Positions 1 through 6,403 of a stretch of DNA of 10,082 bases are shown here, one piece after another. Under the pieces are notes generated by a model that saw only the letters and a list, made by a program, of their open reading frames with translations, did no database searches and was not told the DNA's origin. Origin of the DNA: Candidatus Eiseniibacteriota bacterium (GTDB taxonomy: Bacteria; Arandabacterota; Arandabacteria; JAGLYR01); NCBI GenBank assembly GCA_023132135.1, contig JAGLYR010000209.1, positions 1-10,082 of the forward strand, given 5' to 3'. Position numbers and translations under genes: made by a program. Position 1 is the first letter of the stretch. Each line of letters opens with the position of its first letter.

Positions 1-4
1 AAGG

Positions 5-25
5 CGTAAGACGTGAGGCGTGAGG
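5..25. repeat. Three tandem 7-bp units (CGTRAGR type)
   Basis: One CGTAAGA unit is followed by two CGTGAGG units in perfect 7-bp phase at the left edge of the window. The array may continue beyond the edge. Its period matches the GTNCNNN arrays elsewhere in the window, but the sequence family differs. Confidence 0.6.
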
Positions 26-29
26 ATGG

Positions 30-49
30 ATCCCCGCGTGCGCGGGGAT
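30..49. repeat. Palindromic GTCATYCC...GGRAT-type repeat, copy 1
   Basis: A 9-bp perfect inverted repeat (ATCCCCGCG / CGCGGGGAT) with a 2-nt centre, followed by GACG. The second copy at 7582-7599 has the same core. The shape is that of the common dispersed palindromes such as dRS3 of Neisseria (ATTCCC-N8-GGGAAT). The resemblance is in form only and implies no descent. Confidence 0.7.
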
Positions 50-79
50 GACGTTGCGCTCCCTCCCCCGGGGGCTTCA

Positions 80-219
80 ATCCTACAATGCCCCTATCCT
101 TGCACGGAGCACGAAGCACATGGCACGAAGCACCGCTTTTGATGCCCTTCTCCTTGCACGAAGCACGTCTCTGATGCCCTCTTCCTTGGACTTGGGACTA
201 GGGACTACGGACTACGTAC
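80..219 (-). repeat. Composite heptamer array, region 1 (downstream of the M28 gene)
   Basis: Read on the minus strand this contains 7-bp units of form GTNCNNN in three blocks. Block 213-219 to 185-191 has five units (GTACGTA, GTCCGTA, GTCCCTA, GTCCCAA, GTCCAAG). Block 160-166 to 153-159 has two (GTGCTTC, GTGCAAG). Block 127-133 to 99-105 has five (GTGCTTC, GTGCCAT, GTGCTTC, GTGCTCC, GTGCAAG). The blocks are joined by linkers of 18 and 19 nt (167-184 and 134-152) sharing the core GGGCATCA, and a similar segment follows at 80-98. Each block ends in GTNCAAG. The M28 stop codon is made by the first two heptamers. No gene is visible in 1-211. Confidence 0.85.
86..119. repeat. 34-bp dispersed repeat, copy 1
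   Basis: This segment matches the reverse complement of 7519-7552 at 31 of 34 positions. It spans part of a linker and the GTGCAAG end of a heptamer block, so the linker and array are duplicated together as one composite unit. Confidence 0.75.
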
Positions 220-1324
220 TTGTTTCGTAGATGACAGCCGTCAGCACTTTCCCCACGGCCTCGAGGCTCCGTGGAGAACACTTGTCCGGGGTGTCTTCGA
301 GCGTATGCCAATAGGGGTAGTCGAAATCGATGATCACAATGGAGGGAACCCCGGCATCGATGAGGGGAATGTGATCATCGTACATCGTGTGCTTCGTCTC
401 GTGGATGAACTGGGACACTCCGAGGCTCTTGGCCGTGTTCCAGACCTTCTGCACAACGGAGTAGGCGAATCTCTCCGAGTTGGCCTCTACGTAGATCTGA
501 AGATCCCGATCTCCCACCATGTCCACCACAATGGCGTAGTCCGGCTTCGGATGTTCCAGCGCGCGAGCGTAGACGCTGGAGCCCATGCACCAGGGGAGGT
601 TGGCGATCCCGCCCTGATCCTCCGCGTCAAAGAGCACGATATCGACATCCAGCGGGGGCGGCGTCTCCCCCATCAAACGGGCAAGTTCCAGGAGCACCGC
701 GACGCCCGAGGCCCCGTCGTTCGCGCCGGCGATGGGCAGGCTCCGATTCGCCGGCTCAGGATCCTCATCCGCAAGAAGGCGGGTGTCCCAATGGGCTCCC
801 AGAACCACCCACCCACTTCCCACGCCCTTAAAGTGCCCTATGATGTTCCAGAGGCATATGGTTGTGTCCTCAAATGTTACATGGAACTGCTGTACCTCCG
901 CTGAATCGGCGTATTGCCTGAGAGCATCCCTCAGATACTCCATGGTCAGCCTGTGGCCCGGCATACCCGGAACCCGGTAGCCAATCTCCACCTGACAAGT
1001 CAGATGGGAGAAAGCCCTGTCACCGTCGAAGACCGGGACTTCTCCCCCCTGGCTTCCCGACCTGGTGCAACCCGCAGGCACGTACAGGAACCATGCGCAC
1101 AGCAACGGCAGAACGAGTTTCCACGCGGCCCATCGCCTTAGCCCGCATTTCTCACCAGGTTTCGTCGCGAGGCGTCGTAGCTGCCTGTGGTGCCAAGGAA
1201 TGCGAGCGAGGGGACCGGAAGCGTACTGGTCAGTACGTTGAGGATCACCAAGCGAGTATGACGCAGTCAGCATAGGCAGATCCGACGCCGCAGCAGATTC
1301 CTGGTGAAAAATACGGGCTAGCAT
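212..1324 (-). CDS. M28-family peptidase / glutaminyl-cyclase-like lipoprotein with an element-derived N-terminus
   Basis: The catalytic domain is of the M28 zinc aminopeptidase / glutaminyl-peptide cyclotransferase type. Visible motifs are GAHWD (H178, D180), GANDGASG (D203), DAEDQG (E235, D236), VDMVGD (D268) and YWHTLEDTPD (H340). In this fold an Asp, a Glu and a His bind zinc, so D203, E235/D236 and H340 are the likely core. The WHTLED and DMVGD forms favour the cyclotransferase-like branch, but peptidase activity is not excluded. Residues 63-86 form a lipoprotein signal peptide (RRWAAWK, hydrophobic stretch, lipobox PAGC with C86), so the enzyme should be anchored in the envelope. Residues 3-62 come from the palindromic element at 1139-1320. 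Without them the protein would start MLRRWAAWK and have 310 residues, a normal length. The ATG lies 2 bp after the larA stop, which suggests coupling. The stop codon falls inside a heptamer array. Confidence 0.9.
   Translation of the reverse strand: MLARIFHQESAAASDLPMLTASYSLGDPQRTDQYASGPLARIPWHHRQLRRLATKPGEKCGLRRWAAWKLVLPLLCAWFLYVPAGCTRSGSQGGEVPVFDGDRAFSHLTCQVEIGYRVPGMPGHRLTMEYLRDALRQYADSAEVQQFHVTFEDTTICLWNIIGHFKGVGSGWVVLGAHWDTRLLADEDPEPANRSLPIAGANDGASGVAVLLELARLMGETPPPLDVDIVLFDAEDQGGIANLPWCMGSSVYARALEHPKPDYAIVVDMVGDRDLQIYVEANSERFAYSVVQKVWNTAKSLGVSQFIHETKHTMYDDHIPLIDAGVPSIVIIDFDYPYWHTLEDTPDKCSPRSLEAVGKVLTAVIYETST
1139..1320. mobile_element. MITE-like palindromic element inserted in the M28 gene
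   Basis: The ends are inverted repeats: 1139-1159 contains TA then GCCCGCATTTCTCACCAGG, and 1300-1320 is its inverse with two mismatches. TA lies at both outer edges, as expected for a duplicated TA target. The interior is also imperfectly self-complementary: GGCGTCG and CTGCCT blocks recur in both arms. A 16-bp palindrome, CGTACTGGTCAGTACG (1222-1237), sits exactly at the midpoint (1229.5). No transposase is encoded, so it would be non-autonomous. Element plus one TA is 180 bp, a multiple of three, with no stop codon in the M28 frame. The family of the mobilising transposase is not assigned. The TA duplication recalls IS630/Tc1-type elements but does not prove it. Confidence 0.8.
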
Positions 1325-1326
1325 CC

Positions 1327-2622
1327 TCAGGTCCCCCCGCTGCAGGATTTCGGTTGCGGAACAGTCACCGACGCCAGTGGTAGAACCATGACGTCATCAA
1401 TCGCTCCCAATGCTTCCGCCGCCAATCCGATTCCCTCGGCGGCGGATTCAACCCGGGTCATGCCCATGGCCGCCACCTTGTCGGCGGGCAGCGCTGTGAG
1501 CATGAGGATTCTCCGCGACAGGGCCTTGCGCATCGTCACGTAGGCGGTGTGGGCATTAATGGTGAACTCCCGGGGAAGCCGCCGGGCCACAGACCGGAGA
1601 TCCAGAGTCGAGAACCACGCGGAGAAGTCCTTCGATCCAATTCCCTGAGCGCATTCACCCAGCAGGAGGAGTACTCCGTCCTCGGCTACCAGTTCGAACG
1701 CATGATGCAGGGACTTGTGAACCTGGATAAAGTTGATGTCCTTGGGATGACCCCCGCAAGATGCTACCACCAGTTTCGCCTTCTGTTCGGCGGAGACTCC
1801 GAAGAAGGCTCGGACTTTCTCGACACCACTTTCGTACGCTCTCCAGGGATCGCCGGCCACGACATCGGCAATCCGTCCATCGGGGCTCAAGATGGTATTG
1901 AGGAGAAACGCCGGATTCAGCACACGCGCGCCCTCCATCATGTCTTCGTGGATCGGGTTCCCCTCAAGAACACCGTTGGCGCAGGCCGGGCAAATGGGCT
2001 CATCGAGATTCCCCTCCACCAGCATCAGCTTATGATTTGCCAGGATGGTCTCCTTCTGGGCCACACCTGGAAGGATGGACTTCCTCCCGCCACCGAAACC
2101 CGCGAAGTAATGAAAGCCGACCACGCCGGTCAGGACCAGACAGTCGCTCTCCACCACCTCCCTCTGAAAAAGCAGCGGTGTTCCCCGTGATGTCGTCCCC
2201 ACCTGAACGTGGGCATCGGCGTTCTCACCATCATGATCAATCACCCGAAACCGGGACTGGATCCCCGGTCCCAGAATCTGATCGACTTCCTCGGGCAAGT
2301 GCCCCGTGTGGCTGCCGGTGGCCAGGATAATAGTGACGTTCCTGTCTGGAACATCCGCGCTCGCCAGGGACTCCAGAAGAAACGGAAGGAACTCCGCCGT
2401 AGCTGTCGCCCGAGTCTTGTCCGACACGATCAGTACAACCCGCTCTTTTCCCCGGGCAATTTCCTCCAGCCGGAGTGAGTCGATGGGATGCTCCAATGCC
2501 TTGCGGATCAATCCCTCCGCCGCCGGCGGATCCAGGCGTACAGGCTCCACCACCCGAACCCTGGCGCTGTCGGGCAGACGGATGCAAACCTTCTCCCGCC
2601 CGTACTTGAGTTGGATATCCAT
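1327..2622 (-). CDS. larA: LarA-family nickel-pincer-dependent racemase (lactate racemase or related 2-hydroxyacid racemase/epimerase)
   Basis: Counted from the chosen ATG (431 aa, the usual LarA length), the hallmark motifs are: SDKTRA (D68, R71), ATGSHTGH (H105, H108), GFHYFAGFGGGRKSILPG (H171, R180, K181) and ANHKL (H197). In Lactobacillus plantarum LarA the equivalent residues are H108, H174, K184 (covalent to the nickel pincer cofactor) and H200, so every cofactor and acid-base residue I can place is present. The family interconverts lactate enantiomers, but homologues act on other 2-hydroxyacids, so the substrate is open. The cofactor makers LarB, LarC and LarE are not in the window. 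The frame is open for 42 more codons upstream (to 2748). The start at 2622 is preferred because MDIQLKYG matches the family N-terminus and GGGAG lies 4 nt upstream. It follows the regulator stop by 40 bp and precedes the M28 gene by 2 bp. Confidence 0.93.
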   Translation of the reverse strand: MDIQLKYGREKVCIRLPDSARVRVVEPVRLDPPAAEGLIRKALEHPIDSLRLEEIARGKERVVLIVSDKTRATATAEFLPFLLESLASADVPDRNVTIILATGSHTGHLPEEVDQILGPGIQSRFRVIDHDGENADAHVQVGTTSRGTPLLFQREVVESDCLVLTGVVGFHYFAGFGGGRKSILPGVAQKETILANHKLMLVEGNLDEPICPACANGVLEGNPIHEDMMEGARVLNPAFLLNTILSPDGRIADVVAGDPWRAYESGVEKVRAFFGVSAEQKAKLVVASCGGHPKDINFIQVHKSLHHAFELVAEDGVLLLLGECAQGIGSKDFSAWFSTLDLRSVARRLPREFTINAHTAYVTMRKALSRRILMLTALPADKVAAMGMTRVESAAEGIGLAAEALGAIDDVMVLPLASVTVPQPKSCSGGT

Positions 2623-2662
2623 GGCGCTCCCGGCAACTGTCCGTGTTTCACGCTTGGTGGTA

Positions 2663-5626
2663 TCAGGCAGACCTGAGAATACCATTCGAGCCCGTCGGCG
2701 GCAAGGGCAAGTGAGACTGGACCCTCGCACTGAACCTGCCCGGTGCATGATCCCCCCGGGTGTACCGGACTCTCCGCGAGAGCATGTTGGGCTGGATTGT
2801 GCTTCCGCCCGTCGAGAGCGCGCCCAGCCGCTTCATCTCGTTCTCCAGCTCGCGGACGTTCCCGGGCCAGGGGTAGCTTGCCAGAACCTCCAAAGCGTCC
2901 CCTGATAGCCGTCCGGCAACCTTCCCCTCTCGGGCGAAGGAGCGCGCCAGGAAATCGTTCGCGAGAAGGGGAATGTCTTCCATGCGTTCGCGCAACGCCG
3001 GGAGCTGAACATCGACGACATTCAGCCGGTAGAAGAGATCCTCCCGGAATCTCCCCCGCTCCACTTCTTCGTCCAACCTTCGGTGTGTCGCCGAGACAAC
3101 ACGGACATCGACCCGGCCCTCTTCCACAGCTCCGAGGCGCCGGATTTCCCCCGTCTCAAGGAGCCGGAGGAGCTTCACCTGAGTCGCGGCATCCACCTCC
3201 GCAACCTCATCCAGGAAGAAGGTCCCTCCATCGGCGGATTCAAAAAGCCCGGTTTTGTCTCCCACGGCTCCGGTAAAGGCCCCGCTCACGTAGCCGAACA
3301 GCTCGCTCTCCAGCAGATCCCTCGGGATCGCGGCGCAGTTCTGCGCGACGAAGGCCTTGGAGTGGCGGTTTCCCAGCTCATGCAGCGCTCGGGCAACCAG
3401 CTCCTTGCCTGTGCCCGTCTCGCCATGAATGAGAATGGGAACACTCGAGTTGCAGACTCTCCCGATGATGCCCAGCACCCTGGCCAGTTTCGCGCCTCCC
3501 AACATGGAGGGAACGACCTTCACTCCGGAAGGCGTCGCAATCCTGATCCCTCCATTGCCCGATGGCTCTTCCAGCATGGACACGGATTCCAGCACCGGGC
3601 GCGCGGCCGAGATCTTCTCCATCTCCCGTCCACCAAATGGAAACCCCCGTTCGCTGCCCCGGTCCAAGTAGATCAAGCCCTGCAGTGTGCCGTCGGCCAC
3701 CAGGGGAAGAAGGAGAAGGGACCGCACGTTCCGCACCGCCTCGAGCCGGCGAAACCTTGGGTCCGCGGAGACCGATACAGAGAGCACCGGGGCTCCACTT
3801 GCAAGCCACGCGTGTTCCCCCCCCAGTAGTCGCTCGGCCAGCCGCTGGGCCTCGTTCCCGTCCATGTTGATCCGCGCCAGCACGCAGGCATCCGAACCCG
3901 CGCGCCCGGGCCGAACCCACAGGGCGCGGTCGGCGCCAACGTTGGCCGCTATCCCGGCGAGGAGCTCCCCCGGGATCCTCCCCGACAGTTCCCCCAGACA
4001 ATCGGCATCCCAAGGGGTGTGGCATTCACTCGATTGAATCCTCCCGACCAAGAGCGTCTCGATGTCTTCCCGCAGGCTCTGCAGACGGCTCTGAAGCCGG
4101 TTTCGCACACCCTCCGGAGCAGGGTTCATCTCCTCGAGACTGCGGAGGATCGAGAGAGCCCCATCCACACCTCCGTGGCGAACCTTCCAGCGGGCCAAGG
4201 CAATCCGGGCATCCGCCAACCCGCACAGATCACCCAGTTTCTCAAAGATCTCGGAGGCCACGATCAGGCATTCCTGGACCCGGTCCCGACTCTGGGATTC
4301 CATACCGGAATCCGCCATCCACGCGGCAAAGGCCACCAGTGTCCGGGCCAGCAGGTGTTTCATCCCAAGGTCGGACAACCGCTCAATCGCGTGGCTGAAG
4401 CGGGCTCCGGTCCTGTGGTTGCCCTCGCGCGCCCGGAGTTCCGCCCTCAGAACGAGAAACCTGGCCTCTTCGTACCGATCGCCGGTCCGCCGGGCCGTCT
4501 CCAGACCCTGGGTAATGAACTGGAGTGCACGGGCCGGGGATTCGACATGGCTGGCCACCCTTGCCTGGACCCGGCGAATCTCGGCCGTCAGATCCGTCAC
4601 GGTTCCCACTCTGTCGGCCAGCTTCCTGGCCTTCTCCAGTTCCTCTGCAGCTGCCTCCGGATCCCCGGTATCCAGGCAGAGCTCCGTGAGGTACTCGTGG
4701 GCAAGGGCTTGGGTTCTGAGATCGTCACCTGCCTCCGCCAGGGCCAGCGCCCTCGCGTACCGTGTCTCGGCCCTCTCCCAGTTTCCCCGGGCAGCCTCCA
4801 GTCGACCCTGCCCCAGGAGCACGGATGCCTCCGCCGTCGTGTGCTCGCTGCGCCGAGCAACGCGAAATCCCTCACGCCACACTTTCTCTGCCTGTTTCCA
4901 GTCCCCGATTTTGAAGTGAACGATGCCTATGTTGTTCAACCGTTCTGCAAGGGACCGGTCGGGCCCGGCGCGCGCCAACCGGATCGCCTGCTCAAAGCAG
5001 TCGATTGCCCTCCCCCACTCGCAGCGGTTCTTGTGGACGAGCCCCAGGTTGTTGTAGGCCTGCCCCATGCGTTGCCGGTCGCCCGACCTGCGGGCCGCAC
5101 TCAGTACATCTTCGAGAATGCCGCTCGCCTCCTGCCACCGCCCAAGCCGAGCGAAGACGGCCCCGAGGGAAAGTCCAATCCGGAGAGCATCCGTTCCCAC
5201 ACCCCGCTGCGATGCCAGGGCCCTGGCTTTGATAGCGTATTTGTAAGCCCGGCGAACGCGACCGTTCCTGAGGCACAGATCCGCGGCCAGACCCAACGCT
5301 CGCGCCGACAGGCTTCCCTCCGTCCCCTTCCCCAGAAAACCCAGCACCTCTTCAAGCCGTCCAAGCGAATCCCGGTATTGATCCCTCTCATAGAGACAAT
5401 GTGCTTCCTTGACGATCACCCGGGCGCGATCCCTGTCGTGACCGAACGACCCGTCCTGCCTGGCCAGTACAAAATGCACCTCGGCCTGGGCGAGGTCCCC
5501 CCCATCCATCAGCTCATCCCCGATCGCCTCGGCCAGGCGAGCGATCTCGCGTCGGTCTTTCCTCAACTTCGCCCGGTTCAGTTCCCGGAGGCATTGGTCG
5601 CCCCCCTTTGGCGTGCGTGCGGGCAT
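2663..5626 (-). CDS. TPR-GAF-sigma54 activator (AAA+ enhancer-binding protein) lacking a visible HTH
   Basis: 987 aa. Residues ~20-520 are helical repeats of TPR type (for example YNNLGLVHKN at 191-200 and LNNIGIVHFKIGDWKQAEKV at 230-249). Residues ~545-685 resemble a GAF sensor domain, with LLLLPLVADGTLQGLIYLDR near its end. Residues ~700-930 are the sigma54-activating AAA+ ATPase: Walker A GETGTGKE (735-742), the sigma54-contacting loop GAFTGA (782-787), Walker B GTFFLDE (801-807), PALRERMEDIPLL (875-887) and PWPGNVRELENE (919-930). The loop is intact, so it should drive open-complex formation by sigma54 RNA polymerase. The last ~50 residues show no Fis-type helix-turn-helix, which most such activators carry. 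The start is firm: AGGAGGT lies 7 nt before the ATG. It is upstream of and close to larA, which it may control or respond to. The ligand is unknown. Confidence 0.95.
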   Translation of the reverse strand: MPARTPKGGDQCLRELNRAKLRKDRREIARLAEAIGDELMDGGDLAQAEVHFVLARQDGSFGHDRDRARVIVKEAHCLYERDQYRDSLGRLEEVLGFLGKGTEGSLSARALGLAADLCLRNGRVRRAYKYAIKARALASQRGVGTDALRIGLSLGAVFARLGRWQEASGILEDVLSAARRSGDRQRMGQAYNNLGLVHKNRCEWGRAIDCFEQAIRLARAGPDRSLAERLNNIGIVHFKIGDWKQAEKVWREGFRVARRSEHTTAEASVLLGQGRLEAARGNWERAETRYARALALAEAGDDLRTQALAHEYLTELCLDTGDPEAAAEELEKARKLADRVGTVTDLTAEIRRVQARVASHVESPARALQFITQGLETARRTGDRYEEARFLVLRAELRAREGNHRTGARFSHAIERLSDLGMKHLLARTLVAFAAWMADSGMESQSRDRVQECLIVASEIFEKLGDLCGLADARIALARWKVRHGGVDGALSILRSLEEMNPAPEGVRNRLQSRLQSLREDIETLLVGRIQSSECHTPWDADCLGELSGRIPGELLAGIAANVGADRALWVRPGRAGSDACVLARINMDGNEAQRLAERLLGGEHAWLASGAPVLSVSVSADPRFRRLEAVRNVRSLLLLPLVADGTLQGLIYLDRGSERGFPFGGREMEKISAARPVLESVSMLEEPSGNGGIRIATPSGVKVVPSMLGGAKLARVLGIIGRVCNSSVPILIHGETGTGKELVARALHELGNRHSKAFVAQNCAAIPRDLLESELFGYVSGAFTGAVGDKTGLFESADGGTFFLDEVAEVDAATQVKLLRLLETGEIRRLGAVEEGRVDVRVVSATHRRLDEEVERGRFREDLFYRLNVVDVQLPALRERMEDIPLLANDFLARSFAREGKVAGRLSGDALEVLASYPWPGNVRELENEMKRLGALSTGGSTIQPNMLSRRVRYTRGDHAPGRFSARVQSHLPLPPTGSNGILRSA

Positions 5627-5719
5627 GTGTCGGACCTCCTCTGTTTCATCCGGAGAGGCGCACGGGACAACGGGTCCCCCGCGTCCATGCCGGAATTCGC
5701 GACCTGACTGCTGCGGCCG

Positions 5720-6010
5720 CTACCGGATCAACAGATCGCCAAGGCAGCTCAACCATGCGAGGAAGAATGGATTCGTTGGGTCAGAGGCCGGGTCCTCTCC
5801 CAATTCAGGTACAGAATCGAGGGATTTCCCCGGAGGGATCCGTTCCAGATGAGGATTGGAGAAAGGGTTACGATCGGAGGACTGGTAGATGTCGTGGTCT
5901 CCGGAGTGCCATCGCAACACCGGGACCGGTGTCGCGTCCACCTTGGGACTCAAGGCCAAGGATCCGGCAAGAACCGCCGCCAGAGCGGCCCAGACAAGAT
6001 ATGTTCTCAT
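5720..6010 (-). CDS. Small secreted protein of unknown function (96 aa)
   Basis: I do not recognise a family. The N-terminus is a good signal peptide (MRTYL, then the hydrophobic stretch VWAALAAVLAGSLAL, with possible cleavage after KVDA around residue 27), so the mature protein of about 70 residues would be exported. It is rich in Pro, Asp and Ser, with one Cys near the C-terminus (LSCLGDLLIR). AGGAGGGAG lies 4 nt before the ATG, a strong ribosome binding site. The gene ends 93 bp before the sigma54 activator, and I see no promoter or terminator in that gap, so it probably heads the regulator-larA-M28 transcript. Its promoter is likely the one at 6147-6175. It could be a secreted signal or ligand for the operon, but nothing in the sequence shows this. 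Confidence 0.65.
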   Translation of the reverse strand: MRTYLVWAALAAVLAGSLALSPKVDATPVPVLRWHSGDHDIYQSSDRNPFSNPHLERIPPGKSLDSVPELGEDPASDPTNPFFLAWLSCLGDLLIR

Positions 6011-6087
6011 CGCGCTCCCTCCTGGATGTGATGTGTGGACAAAGATGAGTGTTCCCTGAAGGGGGCGTTCCGCCGGAGCCCGGGCAC

Positions 6088-6118
6088 AAAAAAAAGCGCC
6101 CGGATCTCAAACCCGCGC
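6088..6118 (-). terminator. Candidate intrinsic terminator/attenuator in the leader of the secreted-protein operon
   Basis: On the minus strand GCGC (6115-6118) can pair with GCGC (6096-6099), with an inner GG/CC, and the stem is followed at once by eight T residues (6095-6088). It lies about 25-50 nt downstream of the predicted start site of the promoter at 6147-6175 and before the coding region. It would therefore act inside a leader. The stem is imperfect. CCGGGC (6098-6103 on the minus strand) could instead pair with GCCCGG (6080-6085), leaving the T run in a loop. Confidence 0.4.
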
Positions 6119-6146
6119 CAACAGGTTTCAACCGGCTCACACCACT

Positions 6147-6175
6147 AGTAAAGCAGACGATTCCCGAAGTGTCAA
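6147..6175 (-). promoter_or_regulatory. Sigma70-type promoter for the secreted protein-activator-larA-M28 operon
   Basis: On the minus strand there is a perfect -35 box TTGACA (6170-6175), a 17-nt spacer and TTTACT (6147-6152). TGC immediately upstream of the hexamer makes an extended -10 element. The expected start is near 6140, giving a leader of about 130 nt before the ATG at 6010. Confidence 0.6.
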
Positions 6176-6195
6176 TACCCCGCGGGCAAATAGTT

Positions 6196-6221
6196 GGGGC
6201 GGGGAAGCAATTCCCCGCCCC
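6196..6221. terminator. Perfect 11-bp GC-rich hairpin, possible terminator
   Basis: GGGGCGGGGAA (6196-6206) pairs perfectly with TTCCCCGCCCC (6211-6221) around a GCAA loop on the plus strand. There is no T run on either side, so if it terminates transcription it is not a canonical intrinsic terminator. It lies between the two minus-strand promoters of this stretch and about 240 bp after the PorV-like gene. Confidence 0.5.
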
Positions 6222-6374
6222 GTCCTTTGGAGAGAAATCATTCACCTTTTCCTGCTAGGCACCACCTCCCAGCGAGACAGGATGGAACAAACTCCAAAAA
6301 ACCCAATCCTTGCGGTGAGAACGCAACCCTCCCCGACCCAATACAGAGATCGAATCGCCACGCCCTCAGACTCA

Positions 6375-6403
6375 TATATATCACAAAAGAGTTCTTTTGT
6401 CAA
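6375..6403 (-). promoter_or_regulatory. Sigma70-type promoter with an operator-like palindrome in its spacer
   Basis: On the minus strand TTGACA (6398-6403) is followed by a 17-nt spacer and TATATA (6375-6380). The spacer is largely occupied by ACAAAAGAGTTCTTTTGT (6383-6400), a perfect inverted repeat with 8-bp arms and a 2-nt centre. The surrounding ~40 bp are much more AT-rich than the rest of the window. A dimeric repressor bound here would block polymerase. The transcript would start near 6368 and run toward the hairpin at 6196-6221 and the operon below. Confidence 0.6.

Noticed and set aside
80-219. CRISPR array
   Set aside because: The units are 7 bp in strict phase with no 20-40 bp unique spacers. 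The linkers between blocks are themselves similar to each other, and no cas gene is present.
48-230. 60-codon plus-strand frame
   Set aside because: It is made almost entirely of the heptamer repeats (repeated LARST motifs) and is not a gene.
1093-1275. 60-codon plus-strand frame across the palindromic element
   Set aside because: It arises from the element and the antisense of the signal peptide, with no coding evidence.
2623-2748. 42-residue N-terminal extension of LarA
   Set aside because: It overlaps the end of the activator gene, is basic and unlike the family N-terminus. The ATG at 2622 has a ribosome binding site and gives the normal length.
4019-5707. 562-codon plus-strand open frame
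   Set aside because: It lies antisense to the TPR half of the sigma54 activator, has no recognisable domain or ribosome binding site, and is rich in Pro, Arg and Gly, as expected for a shadow frame in G+C-rich coding DNA.
6196-6221. Sigma54 (-24/-12) promoter in the G-rich hairpin
   Set aside because: GG and TTGC can be placed at the right spacing on the minus strand, but the rest of the -24 box does not match and the match is explained by the hairpin's G+C-rich arms.
6030-6245. Minus-strand frames in the operon leader (including a 35-codon frame starting near 6231)
   Set aside because: They run through the hairpins and promoter, have biased composition and no recognisable product. The purine-rich stretch before one ATG is not enough support.
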